Shown: piece by piece, positions 52,723-60,979 of the stretch | How the letters are laid out: the number at the start of each line of letters is the position of its first letter | Position numbering within the stretch: the stretch's first letter is position 1 | Source: Candidatus Bathyarchaeota archaeon | GTDB taxonomy: Archaea; Thermoproteota; Bathyarchaeia; Bathyarchaeales; Bathycorpusculaceae | Direction of reading: 5' to 3' | NCBI GenBank assembly: GCA_025059195.1 | Contig: JANXDU010000031.1 | Coordinates: forward strand, 1-64,000 | Length of the DNA: 64,000 nucleotides | Program-made: the position numbers and the translations under genes | The notes under the pieces: generated by a model | The model's database searches: none | What the model saw: only the letters and a program-made list of their open reading frames with translations | Told to the model about the DNA's origin: nothing

Positions 52723-53727
52723 TTAATAGCTTTTATCATATTGGGATGTAACTTTGGTAACGTCGAAGATGTCGATTTTTCCGCTAAGTATTACGTCTGC
52801 CTGCGGGTTCCAGTAGGGGCTGCCACTTTCCGATTCATAGGCGGCTGTTATGGTAACAACGTCAAATATATCTATTCGCCGATCATATACAACGTCGCCT
52901 GACAGTTGAAGTGGCATAGCGAATCCTCCAGCTCCTATTGCCGTTATGCCGCTGTAGAAGGCGCAGACTCGAATTTCATAATTGCCGATGGGCTCTAAAG
53001 GATTCAATCGAAAAGCCGCGTGATAAGAGCATCCGCCTATGTCGGGTATCGGTGTTGGTGTAATTAATTTTACAATGTTGAAACTGGTGTAGCGTTCTGG
53101 ACAGTATGGCTTTCCCAGCATGTGTAGCCAGTCGCTCCAAACACACGCGTAAGCCGTCGCTTCGCCGGCTGAAACCCATGAATCAATGTAAACATCGGTT
53201 AGAAAGCTGACGACTCCCATTGCTGGAATGGTTGTGGAGAGGGCTGCAATATCTATCATCGTATAGTCAAAATCGTATACCGTGATTATTATCAGAATTT
53301 CTCTTTGATAATGCACGTTGTTTTTTACCGTTACGTTAAGATAGGCCATTCCAGGTTTTCTAAAAGTGTTTTTGGGCTTTCCATGCATATCACAGGAATA
53401 GAAAGAAACTATTTCAACTTCCCATGTTGCTTTAGGGGTTTGCTTTGCAGGAACCGTTCTTGCAAATATTATTTTTCCCTCTGGATTCTTTATCTGTATG
53501 GCCACGAGACCTTCGTTGACTGGGTTGTTGTTGTATGTTAAGTTTCCATAAACGTGAACGACATCTCTGTATAGATAGTAGGGTTTGTCCGTTGTAACGT
53601 TAACACTTAGTTGCGGCAGCGCATTTGCTTTTATGTTGAAAAGCGTGGTTAGTAAAAGCAATGCTGAAGTAACCAGTGCTAACGCCTTTTTTGTTGGTAT
53701 GGGTCCTTTTAGCAGAATCTTGTCCAA
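52723..53727 (-). CDS. secreted dockerin-bearing protein, unknown middle domain
   Basis: In the protein of about 334 aa, a signal peptide (1-36, ALALVTSALLLLTTLF) is followed by a beta-rich domain (40-150: LSVNVTTDKPYYLYRDVVHVYG, like bacterial MG2/Ig-type). A second domain of about 120 aa has paired Cys (YACVWSD, YCPERY, IGGCSYH). The end is a complete two-repeat dockerin (GDVVYDRRIDIFDVV, ADVILSGKIDIFDVTKV). No enzyme motif is seen. TTG 53727 has GAGGGGG six nt upstream; TTG 53754 is the longer alternative. It would dock to one of the neighbouring cohesin-like proteins. Confidence 0.72.
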   Translation of the reverse strand: MDKILLKGPIPTKKALALVTSALLLLTTLFNIKANALPQLSVNVTTDKPYYLYRDVVHVYGNLTYNNNPVNEGLVAIQIKNPEGKIIFARTVPAKQTPKATWEVEIVSFYSCDMHGKPKNTFRKPGMAYLNVTVKNNVHYQREILIIITVYDFDYTMIDIAALSTTIPAMGVVSFLTDVYIDSWVSAGEATAYACVWSDWLHMLGKPYCPERYTSFNIVKLITPTPIPDIGGCSYHAAFRLNPLEPIGNYEIRVCAFYSGITAIGAGGFAMPLQLSGDVVYDRRIDIFDVVTITAAYESESGSPYWNPQADVILSGKIDIFDVTKVTSQYDKSY

Positions 53728-53822
53728 ATAGTTCCCCCTCAAATATTCCACCAACCATTTAGTTATTAAAGGGTTATTTCCTTTTTGGTTTAGACTGAAA
53801 AATAAAAAGGGGGTTTGGGCTA

Positions 53823-55724
53823 TTATGCCCTAAGGATGCCAAATGTTGCACTAACTTCTGGACAGTAGGCTGTTCCACCTTGAGATGGCAACTTTGTTAG
53901 AGCGTTTGCGTAAACCGTGCCCATTCCGACAAACGCCCACTTTTTCAGCTCCATGCAGCCAATTTCCACGGTGTATGTGCCTTTCGTTACACCTTTAACT
54001 GGTACGTAGTTGTACGCTATTGTTACGCCGAGGTCGTCGTAGACAACCACCCAGAAGACCACGTCGAGGGGTTGCTCCGATATGCATTTGTAGGTTATCT
54101 TGAACGTCATGTGTTCTCCTTTCTTGAAGGCTGGTGCTCCCGGCTCCACGCTGAGGATTTTGATTAAATAGCCTACTTCAAAGGTGAGCGTGTCAAACAC
54201 GTATTTTTCGGCAATTTCCACCGTGGCGTTAACATACCAAGTTCCGAAGACTCTAGCCTCTGGATTTTCGCATGGCCATGGTAATCTGAAGGATATGGTG
54301 GCGATTCCGTTTTCATTTGTTCTTGCTGTTCTTATGTAGTGGAATTCTCCGTGCCATATCTCAAAGGTGACCAGTTTCTGTTGCACTGGATCAAAATTGT
54401 ATGTTACTAACGCGTATAGGGTTACCTCCGATTGAGGACCGAAGGCGTCGCTTGGTTCCCTGGGGCCTTGTCCACCGTAGGGTTCCGGATATTCTGTGTA
54501 AACATCTATAAATCTGCCCGGTGGTTTGAAGGGTGCTTTGTATGTGGCTGTGGAAACCACATGTGGTATTGCAGGTGACCATGGCAGTCCATCCCATGGG
54601 TGATACGGCCTCTCCGGATGCGGGAACCCAGCAATTTTCACTAGGAAGAAGGCTGCGTTCCAAGGCCATTCAGGCTTAGGTGTTGGCCTTTTGTCCAGCG
54701 GGTTCAGCAAAGTGAAGGTGAATGTTGGCGGCGGATATACTTCAGACTCGTATATGACTTTGAATTTAATGGTTGCTAATTTGATTGTGCCATAAGGCGC
54801 TGTATGGGCGCCGCCTGTTCCCGGTAATCCAAGGAAGACTAAGCGGACGTATCCTCCAGTGTTGTTTATAAGGTTTGAGACTATGTATATGCCGTCTGGC
54901 CAGAAGCTGGCAAACCTTCCTTCAGGGTCTATTACAGATGTTACAGCGTTTACTAATGTTTTATTAAAGTTTAAGTACATGTCAAAGCCTTGTATGTCCC
55001 AGAATGAGTCAAGTGCTCTACCGTCAGCTCCCAGCAAGTATATATCAACGTTAAATTCTTCGTTTAAGGAATCTGCAACGTAAGTTTTTCCTTCAGGTGT
55101 TCTGATGTCGAGGAGTGGCAGTGGCGGGTATTCAAACCTTCTTCCATGCATTAGAAATGTTCCCTTTACTTTCTCGTGAGATATTGGCCTAGCTGCAGAA
55201 TCTGAAAGCTTCACGTCAATAAAGTCGAAGAAGAATGTTATGTCCCCTTCATAATCCCACTGCTGGTATTTGATCATAAAGGTCATAGTGAAGAATGTTC
55301 CATTACCGTTAAACGCTGAAGCTGGTGCTAATGTTGATTTGGCAAGGTGATAGGTTCCAGCAATGGTGTCCACGGTGTCTTTCACAGTTATTGGGGGTCC
55401 ACTAGGTCCTGTGTGGAGGACACCTCCATATGGGGATGGAGGCTGCGGGGCTGGGTAATCCTCAACGGGCACCGTCACCTTCCTGCTGACATAGTCCAAG
55501 AATGTTGTGTCCCACTTGAACTTGATATCAAAACCCCAGAGGTCCCGAACGTTTTCAACCACAACGGCCACGGTCACCGTCTGGCCGATGACGTTTTCCG
55601 GGCCTTTCTCGATGAACGTCGGTATAACCTTAACAACAGTTCTTGCTTGGGCGGAGGCTGGAGCGAGCGTCGCCAGGATACTTACTAACAGGATTGAGAT
55701 CAATAGCGAACAAAGATTCTTCAT
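53823..55724 (-). CDS. secreted two-cohesin-like protein
   Basis: In this 633-aa protein a signal peptide (1-26, ASAQA) is followed by a cohesin-like domain (28-205: DLWGFDIKFKWDTTFL, VPVEDYPAP, AGTYHLAKSTL) nearly matching the paralogue at 49150-50652. A second domain (210-400: DIQGFDMYLNFNKTLV, GGYVRLVFLGLPG) comes next, then Ig-like domains (VTLYALVTYNFDP, MTFKITYKC). There is no membrane tail, dockerin or sorting signal, so it may be free or held by partners. AGGAGG precedes the ATG; a TATA-like ACTTAAAAT lies near 55768-55779. Confidence 0.72.
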   Translation of the reverse strand: MKNLCSLLISILLVSILATLAPASAQARTVVKVIPTFIEKGPENVIGQTVTVAVVVENVRDLWGFDIKFKWDTTFLDYVSRKVTVPVEDYPAPQPPSPYGGVLHTGPSGPPITVKDTVDTIAGTYHLAKSTLAPASAFNGNGTFFTMTFMIKYQQWDYEGDITFFFDFIDVKLSDSAARPISHEKVKGTFLMHGRRFEYPPLPLLDIRTPEGKTYVADSLNEEFNVDIYLLGADGRALDSFWDIQGFDMYLNFNKTLVNAVTSVIDPEGRFASFWPDGIYIVSNLINNTGGYVRLVFLGLPGTGGAHTAPYGTIKLATIKFKVIYESEVYPPPTFTFTLLNPLDKRPTPKPEWPWNAAFFLVKIAGFPHPERPYHPWDGLPWSPAIPHVVSTATYKAPFKPPGRFIDVYTEYPEPYGGQGPREPSDAFGPQSEVTLYALVTYNFDPVQQKLVTFEIWHGEFHYIRTARTNENGIATISFRLPWPCENPEARVFGTWYVNATVEIAEKYVFDTLTFEVGYLIKILSVEPGAPAFKKGEHMTFKITYKCISEQPLDVVFWVVVYDDLGVTIAYNYVPVKGVTKGTYTVEIGCMELKKWAFVGMGTVYANALTKLPSQGGTAYCPEVSATFGILRA

Positions 55725-55885
55725 TTATTTTTCCTCCTTTCTCCGCGATTTATTTTGTAACGCCTGCATTTTAAGTTTTCTGGAATTTTCCTCTATTACT
55801 TAGGGTATAGAAGAAATTTCAGAAAACTTTAAATCTTGATTGCCAGTTCTATTTAATCGGAAAACTCTGAAAGGGAGAAAGGGAA

Positions 55886-58231
55886 ATGAAGTCCAAAATT
55901 TCGTGGTTAGCTTTACTGTTGGCTTCAATTATGGTTCTATGTTTGGCTTCAGCTTTCATATGCGAAGAACCAGCCTATGCGCAGACAGTTCAATATGGCC
56001 CCCGATCTGATTATCAGCTATTCTATTATGCGGATGAGAGCTTGTTGTATTCTGCTCTGGTTGCCGGTGAAATCGACTCAATGATGTGGGAGCTTTCACG
56101 TGCCCAGTATGAAGACGCTATCAAACGGCCTGAGCTCATATTGGTCCCCGTTGCTAGGCTTGACATGCGGGCATGGAGCCTGAACAACAACTACACGATA
56201 GGTGAGTATCCTGGAGTTAGGAACCCGCTGCATGATTTGAACTTCCGTACAGCCCTATTCCACCTAACAGATGTATACTACTACACCGAGGTGGTTTGTG
56301 GTGGCTTTGCTACGGCGCTCCATGTTCCGGTAGCCGGGCCTTCTTCTGGCTGGTGGAACATGTCTGTGGTTAACTGGGCGAAGGCGAACCTTGACTTCAG
56401 CCTCTCTAAGGCTAGGGCTGCCCTTGCTGCCGGAGGGTTTGTCGACAGAGATGGAAACGGCATAATTAACTATCCAATCGGCTGGGATGGGGCTGCAGAT
56501 GGACGCGATCTAGACCCGATTGTAGTATGTAGAAGGGTTGACGACGCCCTTAGAAAGGGTGCTATGGACCACTTAATAGCGCAAATGCAAGCCGTTGGAA
56601 TTCCAATTAAGATATACGACTTCGCGTCTGCTGCAGCTGCAAACCAGCGGGTCATGATTGACCGCAACTATCACATCTACGCTGCCGGCTGGAGCGTTGG
56701 AAGATACCCAACATACCTCTACGGCTGGTTCCACTCCAGCAGGTGGTTCCCAGGCGGAAGCAACTATCACACTGGAGTGGACAAGTTCGGCAACCCCAAC
56801 TATCCGGATGTGGATGCAGAAGTTGACAAAGTATGGTATCCACCAGACATTCCATCTGCCATGGTTGCAGCCAAAAACGCCCAATACCTAGTAGTTCAGA
56901 AGTACAGGATTTTCATAGCGTTATGGTCCTCTCAATCATATTACGCTTACCGCAACCTATTGGGCATGACCATGGAACAGGGAGCAGGCCCAGAATACAC
57001 CAATCCATACATTCCAATAAACGCTAAAAGAGTGGATGACCCGACAAAGCCAATTAGGGTGGGCATAAAGAACCCGCCAGTCGCGCTGAACCACATTACA
57101 TCAAGGTGGGTTTGGGATGTTTCAACATTCCGCTTCATGGACAGCTTCATGGACCTAGCCCCCTACAACATAATGGTCGAAGTTCCATGGAGCGCCCAAG
57201 ACTGGCACATCGCAACATGGGTTGACCCAGAAGACGGCAAAACAAAGTCAAAGGTGACCTACTGGATCAGGCCAGGCCAAGAATGGATTGAACCGGTAAC
57301 CGGCAACGTTCTGAAGGAAAGGGATGCCACGGATCATCCGTTTAGCTGCTGGTACCACGACGCCTGCCCAGCAGGCTGGATATACACGGGCTTCAGAGAC
57401 ATCAAATACATAATTGTAGAAGGAAGATGGAAGATTGACATCTACTTCGACGTCTACAGTTACTGGGCCTTCCTATGGCCATTTGGCAGAGACATGTACC
57501 CGCCAGCATGGAAACGATCTCCACTAGCAACTCTCGAAACAAAATTATTTGTTGAAGGAGTCAACATGACAACGCCAGGCGAACTCGCCACTCCAACCAG
57601 AACCATAGGGACACCCGTAGAAGTTGTGGAGATAAAAGCGTTGTTCCCCAATGGCACCGAGAAAACACTCGTCCCGGACACAACCCCATACTTGACGACG
57701 CACACCGGCCACTACGTGCTTAGAGGCAGCACAGCTAGAGGACCAAAAATAATGATCTTCACAGACCTCCCAGACGGCACGAAACTGACAGCTAAATACT
57801 GGGCTAGAGGCGATTATGAAGGCTTCACCCCCGGAGGCCTTCCATGGAGGGAAATCCTCATAGGCTCTGGACCCCACTACCTAGTAGACCTTAACCCCAC
57901 CCTCGGAGGGTGGGCAACCTTCAAGGCAAACCGCAAACACTGGATGGAAACACCGCCAGATGGCGAAGTAGACTTCTGGTACTACTTCATTGAAGGACCC
58001 AAACCACGCGACGGCTACTACATGGTCGACATCTTCGACGTAGTCAAAATCTGCGCAGCATATGACGCCACTGGCAACGGCGCACCCGGAGGCAGACCGC
58101 CAAGCGCAAACTGGGACTCAGGTGCTGATCTGGCGGAGCCCGCAGGCCTAATCGACATCTTCGACGTGGTTTCAGCGACTGTAAACTACGAAAAGATTTT
58201 TGGAAGTCCTCCGCCTAATCCGCCTCCATAA
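55886..58231 (+). CDS. family 5 ABC substrate-binding protein with C-terminal dockerin
   Basis: In this 781-aa protein a signal peptide (about 1-32, ending AYAQ) is followed by a family 5 extracellular binding domain (35-700: FYYADESLLYSALVAGEIDSMMWE, PVARLDMRAWSLNNN, DLNFRTALFHLTD, AGPSSGWW). A dockerin-like module follows (about 705-770: VDIFDVVKICAAYDA, LIDIFDVVSATVNYE), then a Pro-rich end. No clear lipobox and no C-terminal helix are seen, so docking may replace the usual anchor. The Asp pattern of the first loop is degenerate. GGGAGAAAGGG precedes the ATG. Confidence 0.85.
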   Translation: MKSKISWLALLLASIMVLCLASAFICEEPAYAQTVQYGPRSDYQLFYYADESLLYSALVAGEIDSMMWELSRAQYEDAIKRPELILVPVARLDMRAWSLNNNYTIGEYPGVRNPLHDLNFRTALFHLTDVYYYTEVVCGGFATALHVPVAGPSSGWWNMSVVNWAKANLDFSLSKARAALAAGGFVDRDGNGIINYPIGWDGAADGRDLDPIVVCRRVDDALRKGAMDHLIAQMQAVGIPIKIYDFASAAAANQRVMIDRNYHIYAAGWSVGRYPTYLYGWFHSSRWFPGGSNYHTGVDKFGNPNYPDVDAEVDKVWYPPDIPSAMVAAKNAQYLVVQKYRIFIALWSSQSYYAYRNLLGMTMEQGAGPEYTNPYIPINAKRVDDPTKPIRVGIKNPPVALNHITSRWVWDVSTFRFMDSFMDLAPYNIMVEVPWSAQDWHIATWVDPEDGKTKSKVTYWIRPGQEWIEPVTGNVLKERDATDHPFSCWYHDACPAGWIYTGFRDIKYIIVEGRWKIDIYFDVYSYWAFLWPFGRDMYPPAWKRSPLATLETKLFVEGVNMTTPGELATPTRTIGTPVEVVEIKALFPNGTEKTLVPDTTPYLTTHTGHYVLRGSTARGPKIMIFTDLPDGTKLTAKYWARGDYEGFTPGGLPWREILIGSGPHYLVDLNPTLGGWATFKANRKHWMETPPDGEVDFWYYFIEGPKPRDGYYMVDIFDVVKICAAYDATGNGAPGGRPPSANWDSGADLAEPAGLIDIFDVVSATVNYEKIFGSPPPNPPP

Positions 58232-58285
58232 ACCCCGCATATTCCACCCTTTTTTATGGCCCTTCCTCTAAATGTTATCAAACTA

Positions 58286-58297
58286 AACCTTAAATAT
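58286..58297 (+). promoter_or_regulatory. TATA-like promoter of the permease operon
   Basis: AACCTTAAATAT lies 41-52 nt before ATG 58338. The same core, CTTAAATA, recurs before the cohesin-like gene at 60980 (60950-60961) and before the ATPase gene at 62019 (61960-61970). The cluster therefore seems to have several promoters of one type instead of a single long transcript. Confidence 0.5.
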
Positions 58298-58337
58298 CCC
58301 TAGAATTACTTCTGGTAATGGGCCGCAGGCTGATAAA

Positions 58338-59330
58338 ATGGGATTGAAAGGATACATCCTCAAGAGAACCATGTATAGCGTAGTTTTAGTCTTCTGTGTG
58401 TTAACCGTTAACTTTATAATTTTCAATCTCATGCCCGGTGATCCCATAGCTCAGTACATTCTTAGCCCCGAGTCACGCTTGACACCAGAAGATGTAGAAA
58501 CGCTGAGAAAAATTTACGGCATCGACCTCCCTTACCATGAAAGATACTTCGTATACCTTAGAAACATGTTGACTTTCAACCTTGGCAAGACCCAGGTGAC
58601 TCGGGTACCAGTAGTTGAGGAAATATCAAAAAGGTTGGGCAACACAGTCTTATTAATGACCACAGCAATTGTAACATCGATAACTCTAGGCACATTGATA
58701 GGGACATTCGCCGCATACAAAAGAGCGACGAAAACGGACACGGCAATAGTGACCAGCTCCTTGATCCTTGGAAGTCTGCCAGTATTCTGGATTGGAATCC
58801 TTATGCTTTTCATTTTTGCAGTCTACCTTAAATGGTTCCCGTTTGGAGGCTCGGTTCCCAAATGGTGGGCTTACACTCCGCCAACCAGCCCTCTTGAAAT
58901 CATAGCTGGGCGACTTTACTGTGTAACTTTGCCAGCCCTTACTCTCGTGATTTTTTCAGTTGACAACTGGACATTATTAACAAGGGCATGTGTGCTTCAA
59001 ACCATCACGGAAGACTACGTTGTCACCGCAAGGGCAAAAGGGCTACCTGAAAGAAGGGTTCTTCTAAAACATGTTTTGAAACCAGCATCTCTGCCCCTTG
59101 TCACAGCCATGGCTTTAAGCTTCGCCGGGATATTTACGGGCGCAATGATAACTGAGACAGTGTTCAGCTATGAAGGAATGGGCCACTGGATCTATATGGC
59201 CATTATGGAGAAAAACCTCCCGGTAATGTATGCGGTATTCTACATTTCTGGGTTACTTGTAGTAATAGCCAATTTTATAGTTGACCTAGTATACGGAATG
59301 ATTGATCCACGTATAAAAGTTGGGAGATAA
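58338..59330 (+). CDS. ABC transporter permease, DppB/OppB type
   Basis: The 330-aa protein has six helices. It carries family marks: NFIIFNLMPGDPIAQY near residue 24, RKIYGIDLPYHERYF, and the EAA loop for ATPase contact, EDYVVTARAKGLPERRVLLKHVLKPASLPLV. It forms the channel of a peptide/oligosaccharide importer together with the next gene, which starts 4 nt after its stop. It follows the dockerin-bearing binding protein by 106 nt. Confidence 0.94.
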   Translation: MGLKGYILKRTMYSVVLVFCVLTVNFIIFNLMPGDPIAQYILSPESRLTPEDVETLRKIYGIDLPYHERYFVYLRNMLTFNLGKTQVTRVPVVEEISKRLGNTVLLMTTAIVTSITLGTLIGTFAAYKRATKTDTAIVTSSLILGSLPVFWIGILMLFIFAVYLKWFPFGGSVPKWWAYTPPTSPLEIIAGRLYCVTLPALTLVIFSVDNWTLLTRACVLQTITEDYVVTARAKGLPERRVLLKHVLKPASLPLVTAMALSFAGIFTGAMITETVFSYEGMGHWIYMAIMEKNLPVMYAVFYISGLLVVIANFIVDLVYGMIDPRIKVGR

Positions 59331-59334
59331 AACC

Positions 59335-60939
59335 ATGGCTGAACGCAGAGTTAAAACGTCGACATTAGCGGCGGGACTTAAGGGGTTCTGGTTCCAATTC
59401 AGAAAAAGTAAAAGAGGCATGGCTGGCCTATTCATTCTCTGCATACATGTCATAGTGGCCCTCATGGCGCCGTTCATAGCGCCAAACGACCCAATAAGAC
59501 CGACTTGGCCAGGCTATTTCCCAGCAGGTGAAGCCCCCTTAGCCTTTATGATGTGTGTCCCATCATGGTACAAATATTTGGGTAGGGAGGTTTCCGAAAA
59601 CATGGAAGTAATCGACGGCTATACATTTGCCTCTGAACAAGCCCTACAAAAATGGAACGTTGCAATCAGTCAGCCGACCCGTGTAAGCCTCTCATACAAC
59701 CCAACCGGGGGAACCCTAAATGACGGATGCATAGAAATAACCTATAGCCGTCAAGCCAATGAAGCAGCGGGAACAAGCAGCATACGTCTAAGCTACCGCT
59801 TCACGTATCCCTACAAGGCGCATCCTCAGCGTTTTTGGATACACGCTTCCTATCTGATTAACGGAACCGTGTCCCCTTCCACTAGTGTACATGTATCCTT
59901 CTCCTTCTTTAGAGAAGACGCAGAACCTTTGGCAAACTACACCTATCGCGGGCCAACCTACCAAAAGGATTCATTATTGGTATATGAGTATCCCCTAATC
60001 ACTTATGACTTCTACTCCCCAGTAAGCCCTTGGAGGCATATGTGGACAAGGTCAACTAAAAGAGAAATCTTTGAAAAACCATGGTGGTACAGAGCCCCGG
60101 AGGCCAAAATTTTCCCGACAAGCGGAAACTACACATTCACAGTTGACGTAACCTTTAATGATCAAGGAGGAGCCCGGACGCAGCAGGTAAAAGTTTACCT
60201 TGACAATCTTCAAGTACTGTTATATGGCAACGCGTATGGACTACTAGGAACAGACGCTGATCCAGCAGCCCCTAGGGACCTTTTCTCTTCGTTAATATAC
60301 GGTTCAAGGGTGTCAATTTTCGTTGGGCTCCTCGTCGCGTTGATTTCAGTCACCATAGGGCTGACAATAGGTTTAACTGCAGGATACATCGGCGGAGTAG
60401 TTGACGAGGGGTTGATGAGATTCGCCGACCTTTTAATGGTTCTGCCTACACTGCCACTGTTAATAGTTTTAGCATACATACTTTCCCCATCAATATGGAA
60501 CATTGTGATGGTCCTATCATTTCTAGGCTGGATGGGTTTTTCCAGAAACATACGATCCGTAACGCTTTCTCTACGTGAAAGATCCTTTGTAGAAGCCGCA
60601 AAAGTTGTAGGTGCGGGAAGATTTTACATAATACGCAAACACATCTTTCCAAACGTAGTTCCGTTGGTGTATTTGGCGCTATCTCTATCCGTTCCAGGAG
60701 CTATAATTTCAGAAGCCTCCCTGAGCTTTCTGGGACTATTTGACCCGAATGTGATGTCCTGGGGAAGAATGATTAACGAATTCAACGGTTCCGGAGTTGC
60801 TGTGACAAAGGGATTCAGCGATTACTGGTTCTGGGTGATACCTCCAGGAATAGCCATCTCATCGTTGGCGATATCCTTTATCCTAATAGGATACGCGTTG
60901 GACGAAATACTAAACCCGAAACTTAGAATGCGACGTTAA
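59335..60939 (+). CDS. ABC transporter permease, DppC/OppC type, with large external insertion
   Basis: The protein has about 534 aa; DppC proteins are usually near 300. After helix 1 (GLFILCIHVIVALMAPFIAP) the short outside loop is expanded by about 220 residues (75-295) of beta-rich, Thr/Tyr/Ser-rich sequence (CIEITYSRQAN, RLSYRFTYPY, YTFTVDVTFNDQGG, VKVYLDNLQVLLYG). The normal DppC resumes at LLGTDADPAAPRDLFSSLIYGSRVS, with the EAA loop RSFVEAAKVVGAGRFYIIRKHIFP. The insert would sit outside, near the binding protein. ATG 59335 has GGGAG upstream. Confidence 0.92.
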   Translation: MAERRVKTSTLAAGLKGFWFQFRKSKRGMAGLFILCIHVIVALMAPFIAPNDPIRPTWPGYFPAGEAPLAFMMCVPSWYKYLGREVSENMEVIDGYTFASEQALQKWNVAISQPTRVSLSYNPTGGTLNDGCIEITYSRQANEAAGTSSIRLSYRFTYPYKAHPQRFWIHASYLINGTVSPSTSVHVSFSFFREDAEPLANYTYRGPTYQKDSLLVYEYPLITYDFYSPVSPWRHMWTRSTKREIFEKPWWYRAPEAKIFPTSGNYTFTVDVTFNDQGGARTQQVKVYLDNLQVLLYGNAYGLLGTDADPAAPRDLFSSLIYGSRVSIFVGLLVALISVTIGLTIGLTAGYIGGVVDEGLMRFADLLMVLPTLPLLIVLAYILSPSIWNIVMVLSFLGWMGFSRNIRSVTLSLRERSFVEAAKVVGAGRFYIIRKHIFPNVVPLVYLALSLSVPGAIISEASLSFLGLFDPNVMSWGRMINEFNGSGVAVTKGFSDYWFWVIPPGIAISSLAISFILIGYALDEILNPKLRMRR

Positions 60940-60949
60940 AAGTCAACAA

Positions 60950-60961
60950 AACCTTAAATAC
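60950..60961 (+). promoter_or_regulatory. TATA-like promoter of the small cohesin-like anchor gene
   Basis: AACCTTAAATAC lies about 19-30 nt before ATG 60980 and 37-48 nt before the alternative ATG 60998. It shares its core with the promoters at 58286 and 61960, so the anchor gene can be transcribed independently of the permeases. Confidence 0.5.
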
Positions 60962-60979
60962 TCTCCATTACCTCAATAT

